This document shows, piece by piece, positions 1 through 11,115 of a DNA stretch of 64,000 bases (the stretch's first letter is position 1; each line of letters opens with the position of its first letter). Source of the stretch: Panorpa germanica. Lineage: Eukaryota; Arthropoda; Insecta; Mecoptera; Panorpidae. The position numbers and the translations under genes were made by a program. The DNA lies in contig OY783220.1 of NCBI GenBank assembly GCA_963678705.1, positions 6,655,001 through 6,719,000 on the forward strand. The letters are read 5' to 3'. The notes beneath the pieces are model-generated. The model worked only from the letters and a program-made list of their open reading frames with translations. It made no database searches and was not told the DNA's origin.

Positions 1-520
1 GTATGTGTGTTTTCAGGAGTATATACCTGTCTTTACAATGAATTATATGTAGATATATGTACACAGGCTATCACTAGAAGTGATAAGAATTAAAAAGTCT
101 GTAAGGCTGTGTTTATATATGCTGCTAGCCGATTATTTAAAGACTAGTGGGTATATGACCATTGCGGGTGGTATAGTAAGGTGCACCACTAAATAGACGT
201 TCAATATACCCAAATACAACTGAAGTAACTTAGAACTTAGAATACTGAACAAATCAGCAACGAATGCTCATTGATATTAATTTTAGGTTCCACAAACAAA
301 CGACAAGCGTATAGAAAATATCAACATTCTGGCCACGCTAGTTTTTAAAATATGGTATATATTAACACTCGAACATTCGTCTAAACTTTTGACACATCTG
401 CATTTAAATAAAGTAAGTCTTGCACAATTTTCTATTGAATAATATACATAATTTCAAACCTAAATGAGTTAAGTTCGTAAATGTTAAATTTCTAACATGT
501 TAACTAAGCTGACCTTTGCA
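1..520. other. AT-rich non-coding stretch, nothing recognised
   Basis: No ORF, repeat copy or RNA structure is visible. It runs up to the TTAA that opens the family B transposon copy. Confidence 0.6.
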
Positions 521-524
521 TTAA

Positions 525-1000
525 GGACTTATACGCAGTCAGGAGGCCGAAAAAAGCGATTTTTAAAGAATTTCTCTTGAACTGATGAACGTAAAAATTT
601 ATACACATATTGTTATAACGTTTAACTTTATTCTGATATATTTTTTTGTGAGTGGTACATTCTTAAAAAAGGATGTTTTACGGTAAGCACGATATCTGTA
701 AATTGGATTATCTAAAATCAAAAACTAAAAAATATTTCGTTAATATAAGGTATAATCTAGTATATAATAAAAGAAATAAGAAAAGTATTAATTTTTAACA
801 AAATAACCATTTCTCAGAAGAAATATTCGATTTTTGATGAAAATTTTGGCATCAAATTGTTATTAATAGAAAATACTTATCGGTAAGAAAAAACCTTCCA
901 TTAATTACTAAATAATAAATTTATAAAACTTGTGTAAAAATTTGAGAACAATCGGTTCAGCCGCTTCCGAGAAATCTTGCTCACCAACTTGTACCTATAA
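525..1000 (+). mobile_element. TTAA-family B DNA transposon, diverged truncated copy
   Basis: This is aligned by eye with the intact copy at 54124-54806. Shared landmarks in the same order are the left end (TTAA at 521-524, then a terminus resembling GGGGTTATATACAG), the central ACGGTAAGCACGATATC block, and the block CGGTTCAGCCGCTTCCGAGA near 950-975. The right terminus is missing; the similarity stops near 1000. It has no coding capacity. It is the most diverged of the three copies in the window, so probably the oldest insertion. The superfamily is inferred only from the TTAA site. Confidence 0.7.
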
Positions 1001-1028
1001 TAACCTATAATATTATTAAACTGACTAA

Positions 1029-1203
1029 TTTTTTTTTTTTATTTAGTTTAATTTCCTATGTATTATATCTATATTTTATTTATTAATTTTGTGTCTCGTA
1101 AAAATTGTAATAGTTTATTAATAATAATGTCATTGTCATAAAGCATATCAGTAATGTTATCGTCCAGTTGTAAATTTAGTCTTATCTGGTAAACAGGGTA
1201 ATT
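1029..1203 (-). mobile_element. LINE-2 3-prime end fragment (end of ORF2 plus A tail)
   Basis: Read on the minus strand, this is the very end of a non-LTR retrotransposon ORF. A reading such as LQLDDNITDMLYDN is followed by KLLQFLRDTKLINKI and a stop, then a short 3-prime UTR and an A-rich tail (the T run near 1030-1040 on the + strand). The same C-terminal peptide occurs at 26.7-27.2 kb and 46.3-46.5 kb, which is what identifies it. The copy is severely 5-prime truncated, as is usual for LINE insertions primed from the 3-prime end. It is not functional. Confidence 0.65.
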
Positions 1204-1830
1204 GTTTCAAACCGGAACTAGTTGCATTTGATGTGCAATCCCCCAACCAAATCACCAAAACTTGATACATTTATTTAATTATTAATTCTAACGAACCAAC
1301 CACCAATTATAATTAGGTTATGTGATTAATTAGAGCAAACACAGAGCTCCTCCCGTTCCTTCAAAGTGTTGTGGATATTAAATTATTAAGCTAATGTAAA
1401 CAGCGCCACGAAATTGGATAATCCAAAGCGGTCACAAGTTAAACAAGTATTAATTCAATTTAAATAATTATCATAAATTAAAATAAATTACTCAGAAGTA
1501 TAACTGTACTGTAAGTAAGAATAAAAGATATCCTTCCTTTCAAACACACACACAAATGTAAATAGAACACAATTCTGTTCGAGTTCTTGCCATGGAGTTT
1601 TAAGTAATCTATTTAATCTTTGTAATAAAAATATAATTTATTCATAATCTATATCAGACTTCAAACTGTAACAATATTCACATTTTATTATTGAATTAAT
1701 TTTCTTTAATACATTTTACATAGATCTTTGTGCAAGAGTTATATTCATTTTAATTTAAGACTATTCCCAGGAAGATAACTAAAGTTTTCTCCGTTTTCAA
1801 ATGAAATATTTTACACTAAAGCTTTATTGC
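1204..1830. other. AT-rich non-coding stretch
   Basis: Only a short CA tract near 1544-1556 stands out. No gene or repeat copy is recognised. Confidence 0.55.
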
Positions 1831-2224
1831 CAGTGGCGGATTTATACAAAGGTGTAGAATATATAATGCTAAATAAATTAAATATTATATCAGGTAATTA
1901 AGAAAAAATATATGTACTATAAATGAGAATAAAGAACGAGAAATATAATTAGTTTGCAGTACTCATAGACCATGCTGCAAGTGATGTACCGAGACTAATG
2001 GGAGTCTGGGGCGGTGCTCAATCAATTTTATCTTATCATTATTATCTTCCAGCGTATATCAGTTATAGTTGAACCCAGTTTTTAGGGACCTATGTCGGGT
2101 CATGGCTCATCCTTAAAAATGATGAAATATTTACCAAGTTCCAAAACTGCAATTGCATCATATATAAATCCTTTTTAAAAATGCCCCGTTAATTTTACTA
2201 CTAGGACCACTAAATGCGGCACTG
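1831..2224. mobile_element. hAT-type MITE, 394 bp
   Basis: The left terminus CAGTGGCGGATTTA is matched in inverse orientation by TAAATGCGGCACTG at the right end (12 of 14 paired positions). Elements starting CAGTG are typical of the hAT superfamily, which makes 8-bp target duplications. The flanks TTTATTGC (1823-1830) and GTTATTAC (2225-2232) agree at 6 of 8 positions, as expected for an aged duplication. There is no ORF inside, so it is non-autonomous. The ends are seen directly; the superfamily is inferred from terminus and flank length. Confidence 0.65.
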
Positions 2225-3354
2225 GTTATTACCATAATTTTATCTGACAGTTCGAGATGAGGAGATTACCCTTAACAAAACAGAATACAAATGAACCCAG
2301 CCTTAGGCCTTGATGTGGTATAATTTTTTAGGATTAATATATTATCTATATAGTTGTTCCGATTAAATGTATGTTATCGATCAATTTAAATGTTTCTCCA
2401 TTATTGTAGAAATGTTATTAATTGGATTTAATGAATTCCTTAACGAGATTTTTTAAATGTTTCTTTATAAGCTAATCACCTTACAAATAAACCTGTTATA
2501 AAATTTATTCCAAGTATAAACTGTTAATAAGCCTGTACGGACGGGTTAAACTGACAACAGAGTTGATATTTGGAGTGGAGAGAGCTTTAGTTTTATTTAT
2601 ATATGGTTTATTTATGTTTATACATATCTACATTATTCTACAACAATATAATGTCATATTTAACAACTGTCACGTATTATATCTAGACAGCTCTGACTTG
2701 ACAACTGTTACTTTCGACGCATGCGTATTGAGAACAAATAGGAACATATACCTTTCTTTCTCGCACATATTTTGGATCCACTTTCTGATGCATACTCTAG
2801 AGGGTAAATTAATGCAGAAGTTTTTAATTTCTGTTCTGACTATACTATACCACACTGGAACGCCTTAAGAATGTGCATCGACTGCGCTTAGAAGAGTCAA
2901 CGCCCTGTAGCTTAGAAGATACCTGAGTACGCCATAAAAACGGTGCAGTGAAACTTTATCATACTATGGAATTACGTATCCGGATATAACCAGAATATAA
3001 TTAGATAAGTGTTCAGTATACTGTAAAGGTGTAAATTAGTTCACGACTCCTGAAATGCATGCACCGCGCACCGCATGGATCGTAAATACAGTTCAGTGGA
3101 ATGTAAATCATATATCAATTATCTTACATATAGGGTAATACATAACGCTTAAAAACTTACAAGGTAAGGTACGAATAGATTGCTAACTCTGCTAGACCTC
3201 TTAATGGTTAGTTGTGTGTACGTTAATAAGATTATAAACTAATAAATTTATAGATTGTATAATCAAGTTGTGCGCGCGAGAGAAACTTAAACGGTCTGTG
3301 AACGAGATAACATACAATTTATTAACATTTATATTATAATTTAGTTTATTTTAT
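2225..3354. other. Non-coding stretch with a short repeat-E-like motif
   Basis: The motif GTTGATATTTGGAGT near 2562-2576 is shared with the end of repeat E (33.3, 45.4 and 59.9 kb), but similarity does not extend. The 101-codon open frame beginning here has a TTG start, no recognisable domain and an overlapping antisense frame, so I do not call a gene. Confidence 0.5.
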
Positions 3355-3725
3355 ATTAAACTAGCTGTCCCGGCCTCGCGTTGCTGTGACTAACGGTTTC
3401 GTCATATTACATTACATAGCGCCATCTATTGAATATTTACTCAATCTAGTCAACAGAATATTTACTCAATCTAGTAAACAGATGTCGCCATCATCGTCGC
3501 CAGATGTCATCGTTCGGAGCTAACAGATAATTAATAGACAAATAATTTGCAATAAGATAATATTGCAATCATAAATTGAGATGTAAGCTATCCTATCTTT
3601 CAAGTTGGATCAAACTGCACACGGTGTACAAATTTGATTAAAATCGGTTAAGTAGTTTAGGAGTCCATCGCGGACACACAACGTGACACGTAATTTATAT
3701 ATATTAAGAAGATTAAGAAGATTAA
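3355..3725 (+). repeat. RTE-like interspersed repeat C, copy 1
   Basis: It begins ACTAGCTGTCCCGGC and runs through a conserved body to a tail of TTAAGAAGA-type short tandem units at 3703-3725. A second copy lies inverted at 27454-27800. Both copies contain an internal 24-bp near-duplication around GAATATTTACTCAATCTAG. A conserved head, sharply defined body and simple-repeat tail fit the 3-prime end of an RTE-like LINE or a SINE that parasitises one. I cannot exclude a Helitron-type element. No protein coding is seen. Confidence 0.65.
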
Positions 3726-4049
3726 GATTATTAAATTCAGTTTATTCTAGAAAAACTAAGAATGCATTTAGAAAATGATTCAATTTCCGTACGTATTAAA
3801 AAAGCAATTTATTTACCCGCTAACACAAAACTTATGTAGAATGTAATGTAATATTTTTTACCTAACGTTATATGCGCTGTCATTAAATAAATTTAAAAGA
3901 TATGTAACATTACATATGGTAAACTTGCATAAAAAGCTTTATTAACGTTCAGAAAATTTAGAAAATATAAAGACATGTCGAAGGAAACTTCTTGTTACAT
4001 AATCTTGCATTGTATTAACCTAAAAATGTAAATGATGTAAAATGTAAAG
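3726..4049. other. AT-rich non-coding stretch
   Basis: Nothing recognised between repeat C and the next family B transposon copy. Confidence 0.55.
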
Positions 4050-4438
4050 TTATTAGTTATACAGTAATTAAGCCCAAAAAAATCGATTTTCTAAAATTTT
4101 TTCATAAGAAGACTTTTAAATGTATTAATGTAAAAATTTGTACAGATATTATGGTAACTTTTAACTGTATTTTAACATTTTTATATTTGTAAAAATAATA
4201 ATTTTAAAGCTACTATAGCTGATCTCCCGGAGCTCCTCTCAAAAAAGGCATCTTGCGGTGAACACGATATCTCTAGACTGGATTATGTAAAATGAAAAAA
4301 CCAAACGGATTTCGTTAAAGTAATGTATCTAGTAATTAATCGAGGGAGTAAGCAATATAATTTTTTTTGACAAAATGACGGTTTCTCAAAAAAAATAAAT
4401 ATATTTTTGACCAAAATTTTGGCTTTAATTGTTTCATT
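4050..4438 (+). mobile_element. TTAA-family B DNA transposon, right-truncated copy
   Basis: It is nearly collinear with 54124-54520 of the intact copy, including the long shared block from about 4108 (AAGACTTTTAAATGTATTAA) through GAGCTCCTCTCAAAAAAGGC and AAACGGATTTCGTTAAAG. It looks much closer to the 54-kb copy than the one at 525 does. The left terminus is degraded (TTAT instead of TTAA) and the right half is absent; repeat K starts immediately after it. Non-coding. Confidence 0.75.
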
Positions 4439-4442
4439 AGTG

Positions 4443-4570
4443 CCTTGTGTTTTCTCTCACTCGTATACACGTTCGTTCTCTCACTAAAAACACAGTTCAT
4501 TCTTATTCAGTTCGGGTAGAATCGGGGCTAAGTTTTGCAACCAGTCGCCTCGTGTGCGGTGGGCCTAACT
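4443..4570 (+). repeat. Dispersed repeat K, copy 1
   Basis: About 125 bp are shared with the inverted copy at 53048-53160. Landmarks are TTCGTTCTCTCACTAA, CACAGTT, TTCGGGGCTAAG-like sequence and CAGTCGCCTCGTGTGCGG. A third partial copy at 53371-53430 keeps only the last motif. No ORF, TIR or tail is visible, so the class is unknown. Confidence 0.6.
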
Positions 4571-5652
4571 GTATTATATTTTACAAATAATGTAAATGTT
4601 TACGAAAATAAAACGTAATTTTTACATAACTTACACTACGAGAAATACATAGGTGCTATAATGTTTTTATAACAAACATTCCTATGTAAAATATAAAAAT
4701 TAGTACCGTGATACCACGTTCACATAGTAGTTTTTCACAGAGTATCAGTGCCTGACTTTAACGAGAAATATGCTATAAAAGCTAATATGCTATAAAATAA
4801 GTTTGGTTTTGTATTAGATTCTATATTGTGCCAATAGTACTGAGAAATATACGAGTACGAGACAATCACTGTAGATCACTGATTTAATTCTCAATCCGTC
4901 CAATCCTGTTCAACTACAGCCTTCACTTTAGAAAGTGCTGCAATGTTCCTGCTTAAACTGTTCACCACTCACCACTCAGACCACTACCGCGTCGCGACGC
5001 GCCACAGAGAGCGAATCCTCCGCAACGATGAACCAACTACGAGGAAAACGTATCCTCCGCAATGCAGTACTAAATCGTGCCGGCTGCAGAGGGTCCGCTC
5101 CAGTGACGTATTGGCGAAAAAAATTAGGAACACTAAATAAATGAAAAACGTGAGCTTTAATATAATCCATTACTCTTTGAAACTTATAAAAACAATTTTA
5201 TATACAACAAAAAATGATAAACTAGAACAGGCCTATTTACTCTACTATAAATAAGAATATCTTACTGTCAATAAATACCCACTAAACACATTTATACGTA
5301 TTTTACTTAAAAATATAACAAATTTATGTAAAAGTTCTGAGTTATTTACATAAAACATTCTACATAAGTAACACATAAATATTGGTGTATTCTTTAATTG
5401 CTGCATTTGAAGTCATAGAAGTAATAAGTAATTGAGATTATTTTTCTTTTTTCATAACAATAATAACATGTAACAGCAGTAAATAGTAAATGGCGTATTG
5501 CACACACACTCGTATACATCTCTGTTGTATAAAAGAGATGACAAATCGTCGGATGTGACGTCACACGCAGACTTAACTTTATAACTTTGGATCGCTTTAT
5601 TCATTACTTTATTTATTAATATCTAATATAATTCTGCGACTTATTAAGCCAC
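4571..5652. other. Non-coding stretch with a small GC-rich island (4985-5110)
   Basis: Most of it is AT-rich. The island contains two similar units ending in CCTCCGCAA (near 5018 and 5054). Three overlapping open frames of 64-69 codons cross it on both strands, none with a recognisable domain, so open length probably just reflects local GC content. A TGACGTCA palindrome lies at 5556-5563. Confidence 0.45.
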
Positions 5653-5710
5653 ACTTATCAATATATTGTTCTGTTTTATAGAAATTAAGATATGATTCAC
5701 AAGTCCGTTG
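5653..5710 (-). repeat. Terminal fragment related to MITE family A
   Basis: The sequence TTTTATAGAAATTAAGA followed by a diverged terminus (GATTCACAAGTCC) corresponds to the end of MITE-A, where TTTTATAGAAATTAAGACATA leads into GGACACAAGCCCATT. It is short and diverged. Similar relatives lie at 29698-29818 and 52600-52724, suggesting a sister subfamily. Confidence 0.5.
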
Positions 5711-5807
5711 AAAATATACAGGGTCTTCACAAAAATAATATATACAATGTTTAAATAATAATAACTTTACTTTTTATTCACATGTAATTCATATTAGCAT
5801 TGCAAAA

Positions 5808-6128
5808 TAACCATTATTATTTATTTTAATGTTTTTGCCATTGGGCACTACATTCTTCTGCATTAACTCATTAAATTACATTTCATTGTGCTTAATTTAT
5901 TTTTGATACTTATTATATATAAACATTCTCACTCTTTCCAAAAGAAGAAAATATATCCTTATAAAAAGAAAAACTAAATTGCTACTGCTACTGCTTCGCT
6001 CCTCCTGCTACTCTTTCTCCTTTTTCTACTCTGCCATTCCTTCTCTTTCCTCACTCCTTTTCTCTATCTCCGTCATCCACCTTTTCCCTTCACTGCCACC
6101 CTTTAATATCTGCACTGCAATTGCCAAA
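5808..6128 (-). mobile_element. GA-rich LINE (LINE-3) 3-prime end fragment
   Basis: This is collinear with 60416-60740, also on the minus strand. It has an AAT-type tail, a shared 3-prime UTR (TTTAATGTTTTTGCCA on the + strand) and then the pyrimidine-rich + strand that is the complement of a GA-rich ORF end. The tail of simple AAT units resembles that of I-type LINEs. Only the last few dozen codons and the UTR are present and no intact frame remains. Confidence 0.6.
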
Positions 6129-6889
6129 TAATCTATCTAAAATGTATAACTTTTCCTCTTGCAATGATTAAAGGTCAATATACTGCTGATAACCCTAGAA
6201 GGTTAATTAAACAGTCAACAAATTTTATTTTTTGGGACACCTTGTATTTTAGAATGGTGCATTTCCAGTACCTGAATGTAATAGAGTTCACTCCTTAGTA
6301 AAAGTAAAGTTTAAATGAAATTCATAAAGTAAACAGAATGTAGAATAGTTTCAAGTGTAGTTAGCAGCACCTGCGCGACATGAAATATCAAATATTAAAA
6401 CAAATAAGAACAAAACCAGACATGGTTTAACCTTAGAATTAACTTTACAGTCACCTGGGTGACATTTAGTCATCTTAAGAAAGATAATAATCATAATAAG
6501 CATAACTGGTACAATAGTTTCAGCTATTAGTTTTCCTCGAAAACAGAGGGTGGAGAGATTTAGACAATGATCTTAAGGAAGCAGTACCATCTATGAGCAC
6601 GTGCGGCAAATATAAATAATAATGTTTTTGGATTATTTAAATAAAATTATACAACAACGACAAGATTTTTGCTGTAAAATGCATAAATGTTTACATATAT
6701 TAAGTTTATTAGATTCGTAATTTTTCGTTTTAAGAATAAAATGTGTACTAAAACGAATTGCAGTCTACATACTTGCAGGACATATGATTTGATTTTATTA
6801 TGGTACATATTTTACAAAATCCAGTATAGCGAAAAATAATACGTAGAAGTTATTGGTTATTTTTAAATATAAGGAATGATATATACATA
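6129..6889. other. AT-rich non-coding stretch
   Basis: No gene, RNA or repeat copy recognised. Confidence 0.55.
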
Positions 6890-7131
6890 TTAGCGAAGAA
6901 TGGAATTCGAGAATTTGTTACCAATGGAAATTGTAGACTGCATCTAGTCTAGACACCATCACCGACCCGACCCAAATCCAGGCCACTTTTAGGTAAAGTT
7001 TTCTTGGAAAACTTTCTTACTACCTCCAGCGAGCATCCGAGGAAACTCGAGAACTACCGAACGATGGTTTGCAACAGAGGAAACAATTTGGTGATCGCAG
7101 CAACCACATAGATTTTAAGTAATAATTAGTA
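6890..7131 (+). repeat. Dispersed repeat G, copy 1
   Basis: About 240 bp match the inverted copy at 50953-51173, from TAGCGAAGAATGGA through CTAGTCTAGAC, CCGACCCGACCC and CAGCGAGCATCCGAGGAAAC to GATTTTAAGTAATAATT. The similarity is strong in the central 150 bp and fades at both ends. No ORF or terminal repeats were found, so the class is unknown. Confidence 0.65.
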
Positions 7132-7508
7132 AGTTTTAAATAATGCGTTAATCACTGGACCATCGCATCCTAAATAACAACCTTTCATATTATATCTCGT
7201 TACATAATTTTAGATATGTCAGCTGCCTGCCATTCATCTCATCTCATCTCATTACATATCGTGATTTAGTTCAGTTTCCATTATTCCAGAATGGTCCAAC
7301 TTTCAAATGACAGTTATAATCCAAACCACTAATAGCGTTGTACAATGGGATTAAGCTTATAATATCTTCACAATTATTTAACACAGCTGTTATGTTTGAT
7401 CTGGATTTTACGGATGCTGTTTTATGACGTACAACGAGTACCAAAGTTGTTTACATATTAAATTTGTAATGACACCCCTGTATTCCCGTAATGTTCCTGA
7501 CCGTAATG
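7132..7508. other. Non-coding stretch with a short CATCT repeat
   Basis: A small tandem (CATCT units) is present near 7236-7252. Nothing else is recognised before the hAT terminus at 7509. Confidence 0.5.
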
Positions 7509-7794
7509 CAGTGGCGGCTCGTGTAATAATTAGAGCAGGCGCATTGCAGTAGTAATGAATGTACAAGTAATAATAAGTTGTGAATGAGAGCAATTTTTAA
7601 TCAACAACAAACAAAAATAATTCGGCGAGTATGACCCCAGTTAATAAAATCGCTGAAGAATATTGTCTTTACATTAAAATTTCCTATCATTCTTTTTGTA
7701 GTTCTTTCGCAATTTCTTAACTCAGCACTTATTGGTTATAGATTTATATATTTAACTTTATCATATACTAATTAATAATTGAAATCATAACAGA

Positions 7795-8220
7795 TTTAGA
7801 CTTGGGAGTAAAGCGAGGGGCAGTGGGTATTTGGGAACAGAAAAAGAGAAACGATGCAGGGTGTGCTACAGAGAAGAGGAAACTATGAGCATATAGGTGT
7901 AAGGGGAAAGTGGAAAACGAAAGCACCTAACGAAAATCCTAAAGGGGAAAGCGAATGGAATGTAATGAATGAAGGAAATAAAAAGGATGATAATGGAAAA
8001 TGAAGGCAGGCGAGAGGTAACGTAATACAGGGTAGATAAAGGGGAATGGAAGAAGACAAAGGAAGCAGGATGTGTAGGAAAGAAGACGACAAATTATAAC
8101 ACATTAAGAGTAGGTGGAAAAAGAAAGTGGAAAGTCCACCAGGACTGTAGGATATAAGGAAAGGAAAAAGGGAAGATATACGAAAGATCGAGAGAAAGAA
8201 GAGAATTAAATAAATGGAAT
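7795..8220 (+). mobile_element. GA-rich LINE (LINE-3 group) C-terminal fragment
   Basis: The + strand is strongly purine-rich. Across frames it reads like the end of a LINE ORF2: a Cys-containing stretch (GCATEKRK in one frame) is followed by Lys/Glu/Arg-rich peptide. This matches the style of the better-preserved copies at 22.2 and 60.6 kb. Stops and frameshifts are frequent. The antisense open frame of 73 codons (Ser/Leu/Pro/Phe-rich) is a mirror image of the purine-rich strand and not a gene. Confidence 0.45.
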
Positions 8221-8462
8221 TACTTTTTATACTTGTTAACTTAGAAATTATAAAGAGAAATTATTCTAACAGATTGTAATGCCAAAAAAGCATATTTACA
8301 TAAAATAAACATACATACATATACAAATGGATGTCTATTATTTTTATAGTTCAATTTCATAGTCTATCTTTATGTAGTACAAATTTACATTGCTCACATT
8401 TTAGATACATACAAAAACTCTGCTACCAACAGAATATAAGACGACACCACTAGCGAGATCGT

Positions 8463-8690
8463 TGATGCTTGAGACTAACTGCTGTGTTTTCGAGTTTAGT
8501 CTCAGGTTATATTTTCTGGGTTTGGTTCTTCAAATTTAATTGATTATGTATATACAAAATCATAAACTAATTAGACAGCAATGTAATTTAGGTATATAAC
8601 GCCACGCACCACGAATACTATTAACTGAGAAGATGTCGTCAATGGTAGAACACCATTAGAAACAGACAATAAATAAAAAAAATATATAAG
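8463..8690 (+). repeat. tRNA-derived SINE-like repeat, copy 1
   Basis: It aligns with 35290-35525. Shared landmarks are TGTGTTTTCGAGTTTAGTC (degenerate B-box region), GGGTTTGGTT, and the body motif CATAAACTAATTAG followed by CAGC, then ATATAA and CCACG. It ends in an A-rich tail (AATAAATAAAAAAAATATA). The tRNA-like head is more decayed here than in the 35-kb copy. It lies inside the hAT element. Confidence 0.5.
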
Positions 8691-8731
8691 TTATTTTGGA
8701 AATCCCTCATCGTCGAGGCGAGCTGCCACTG

Positions 8732-9299
8732 TCCTAGTGCATGAATTCGATGCTGAATGACGGTGTAGTGAGTGTACCCTTTCTGACTCTCCAGTCCGCA
8801 CTCAAATAACAATGCTATTAGACTCCAAAACGAAATGACAAAATGTTTAATTTACAGTCCGACCTGAACACTGAATAGCATCATGTAATAAAATTCAATG
8901 AATGGAAATACTTGTGCGGAAAATTACGTCATATATTTTCATTTCCATACTTCAAACATAAATAGGGAACTGGAAACTGTGAAGCCATAACAGTTAATGT
9001 AATTGATATTTCCGTTCATATAAAATGCAGAGTTATACTAATTAATTTATTTAACTAATTACGATAGGGAATATGGAGCTGACTTAACTGACTTTTGTTA
9101 TAGAGATTCGCTGAATAACACCAGTGTCAGCATCACCGCTGGCACATTACGTCAAAAGCACTTATTTTTGGTTTGATTAAAATTTTTGAATTTTCTTTTA
9201 TGGTGGATAATATTTCATTACCGTCAAATAATAAACCAATCGGAAAATTAAAGTAAAGCAATGTGACATGGACCAGAGCCATAAAGGATGCTTAATGAT
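8732..9299. other. AT-rich non-coding stretch
   Basis: Nothing recognised before the LINE-1 fragment. Confidence 0.5.
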
Positions 9300-9765
9300 A
9301 TTCAATAGTCTAATAAAATAGAAGGAACAGATTGTTATATGTTACATTGAAATTTAAGTAAGAAAAGATAGTTTAGAAATGAGTCCCGCAAAATTATATC
9401 AACTATAATCAGAATCAAAAGTAATCATTGCAAAACTCCAGCTCACCTGTACAAAATTAATATTAAATCCGACGATAGATGTCAATGTGGTGAAGAAGGA
9501 ACTTTGGATCATATTATATTTGAATGCATAAATTATAGTTTAGAAATATCAAAATTGAATAGTGATATATTAGATGTGATTAAAACTTTTCCTGTTAATA
9601 CTAAATTTTTGTTAAGTGATTCAAAATTAATTAGTGAATTAATGAAATATTTAGAAATTTGTAAAATTGAATTAAAAATTATAAAAGATGAATAAAAAAT
9701 GTTTGATGGTGGCTATAACGAAAGAAAGTCAAGGCAAATAAGTAAATAAATATAAAAAAAAAAAA
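9300..9765 (+). mobile_element. LINE-1 (I-clade-like) 3-prime fragment, copy 1
   Basis: This encodes the C-terminus of a non-LTR retrotransposon polyprotein downstream of RNase H. It reads NLSKKR, a stop, FRNESRKIISTIIRIK, then the CCHC-type knuckle CQCGEEGTLDHIIFEC, then LNSDILDVIKTFP and a natural stop near 9693. A short 3-prime UTR (GTTTGATGGTGGCTATAACG) and an A12 tail (9754-9765) follow. In-frame stops at 9348 and 9369 (Trp codon changed to TAG) show it is dead. The open 63 codons from 9504 start at a TTG inside the frame, so this is not an independent gene. Two more copies lie at 29237 and 39801. Confidence 0.85.
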
Positions 9766-10100
9766 TATATATTCAATAGTGAACATATTATTGATAAAAA
9801 CAGAGCTTTTATAAAGCTTTATTGGGGTTCAAGATAAAAATATTGACCAGGCATTTCTACTATTTATTTAGTGAAAAACATTTGCTTTTAATTTTTGTTG
9901 ACTATTTTATTCTTTGATTTTAGTAATACATTCCTATTAAGTGGAATATTATTTTATTGGTTGGGTTATTGAAATGAACGTATTTTCTAAATAAATGGTT
10001 GAATTTGAAATTTGAATGGATTGAGTATATTTTGTAACTTTTTAACAGTGTCCGTTAATATAAAACGATTTTCAAATTACTAGACTTTATTCAATATTAT
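9766..10100. other. AT-rich spacer between two LINE fragments
   Basis: This short non-coding stretch separates the A tail of one LINE-1 piece from the decayed 3-prime end of the inverted one. Nothing else is recognised. Confidence 0.5.
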
Positions 10101-11022
10101 TAAAATACTTCATTATGCTTATGGTATCACACCTTTTTAAGATCTTATTTAAACGCATTCGATAGTTGTGCATAAGCCTGATTTTGTTAAATGAAAAGCT
10201 CTAAAAATTCTTTTCTCTCTCATGTACCCTAATCGAAAACCAGAGAAAATGTTTTACTTGTATTATTGAAAATGCATCATCAAACTTCTAACTTCGTGTC
10301 TAGTTTAATTTTTCCAATTGTTTCTTCAATTATATAGGCGCAAGCTGTTTCATTTTGTAATTTGGTACTATCCGTATAAATTTTAATGAAATCTTGGTAA
10401 TTTTCCAAAATACTATTTAGTGCCGATCTGTAAATGGTTGAATTAGTATTACTTTTAGCCATTTTTGACAGTGTTAAGTTTATAGATGGTAATCCTATGA
10501 TCCATGGTGCAATGCTATTAAATATTATTGGAATTGTTCTTATGTCAGATAAAGAATGTTTGTCCTTGATATTTTTTAATCTGATTAGAAGTGGTTTTTT
10601 CAGTTTTGAGTTTCTATGGTATAGTGAGACATATTGTGGAACTATTGTAATTCTAAAATTAATGTTTGTAGGATTCGAAATGACTGATGGATAATAATTT
10701 AGAGATAGTTGGTTCTCGTCTAAGGCGGTGGTTCTCCACTTATGACATATAGGCTCTTTACAGATGATGTTCTAAATGCACCAGTGACTATTCTTAAACC
10801 TGAATTATAAATGCTGTCAATGAGTTTGAGAATGTTTTTATTTGCAGTTTGATATATAATTCCACCGTAATCTATTTTAGAGCGGATCAGAGTTTGAAAA
10901 ATATGCATTAGTGTTTTCTGGTCACTTCCCCAATTATTGCATGATATAACTTTCATAACGTTTATGACAGTACTACATTTTGTCTTTAAATTTTTTATAT
11001 GATTAACCCAGGATAATTTTTA
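10100..11022 (-). mobile_element. LINE reverse transcriptase / RNase H fragment (pseudogene)
   Basis: On the minus strand this reads the RT thumb and connection of an I/Jockey-type LINE: LSWVNHIKNLKTKCSTVINV, NNWGSDQKTLMHIF, LIRSKIDYGGIIYQTA, GLRIVTGAFRTSSVKSLYV, SGEPP. A one-base frameshift near 10727 interrupts it. The frame resumes with LDENQLSLNYYP through PLLIRLKNIKDKHSLSD to the start of RNase H, where IYTDSTK carries the first catalytic Asp and ACAYIIEE follows. A stop at 10280 is followed by decayed sequence. The 5-prime break near 11022 abuts a family J transposon end, so the LINE is 5-prime truncated. It probably belongs to the same family as LINE-1, though the two do not overlap enough to prove it. 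Confidence 0.85.
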
Positions 11023-11111
11023 TTTCTTTATATTTCACAAGTTAAAACTTACATTTACCTTAAATTACATTACCATAAAATAACACTAAAACTAAGTATG
11101 AGGAATGAGCG
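11022..11111. mobile_element. TTAA-family J transposon, end fragment
   Basis: The segment matches, inverted, the left end of the family J copy at 27349-27438: a shared block TTATTTCTTTATATTTCAC, then CACTAAAACT and the terminus GAGGAATGAGCG followed by TTAA at 11112-11115. It gives the target into which the adjacent LINE probably inserted. Confidence 0.6.
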
Positions 11112-11115
11112 TTAA

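Larger units (their letters stand above)
7509..8731. mobile_element. hAT-type element, 1.2 kb, with nested insertions
   Basis: The left end CAGTGGCGGCTCG is mirrored by CGAGCTGCCACTG at the right end (one mismatch in 13). The 8-bp flanks CCGTAATG (7501-7508) and TCCTAGTG (8732-8739) agree at 5 positions. Both features fit the hAT superfamily. The interior codes for no transposase; it is largely occupied by a GA-rich LINE scrap (7795-8220) and a SINE (8463-8690), which probably landed later. The pairing of the two ends is inference; similar ends from two separate elements would look the same. Confidence 0.55.

Noticed and set aside
2563..2868. 101-codon + frame as a gene
   Set aside because: TTG start, no domain, overlapping antisense frame, and its beginning overlaps a repeat-E-like motif.
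4935..5170. Three overlapping small frames as a gene
   Set aside because: All lie over a GC-rich island with an internal duplication; none has splice context or a domain.
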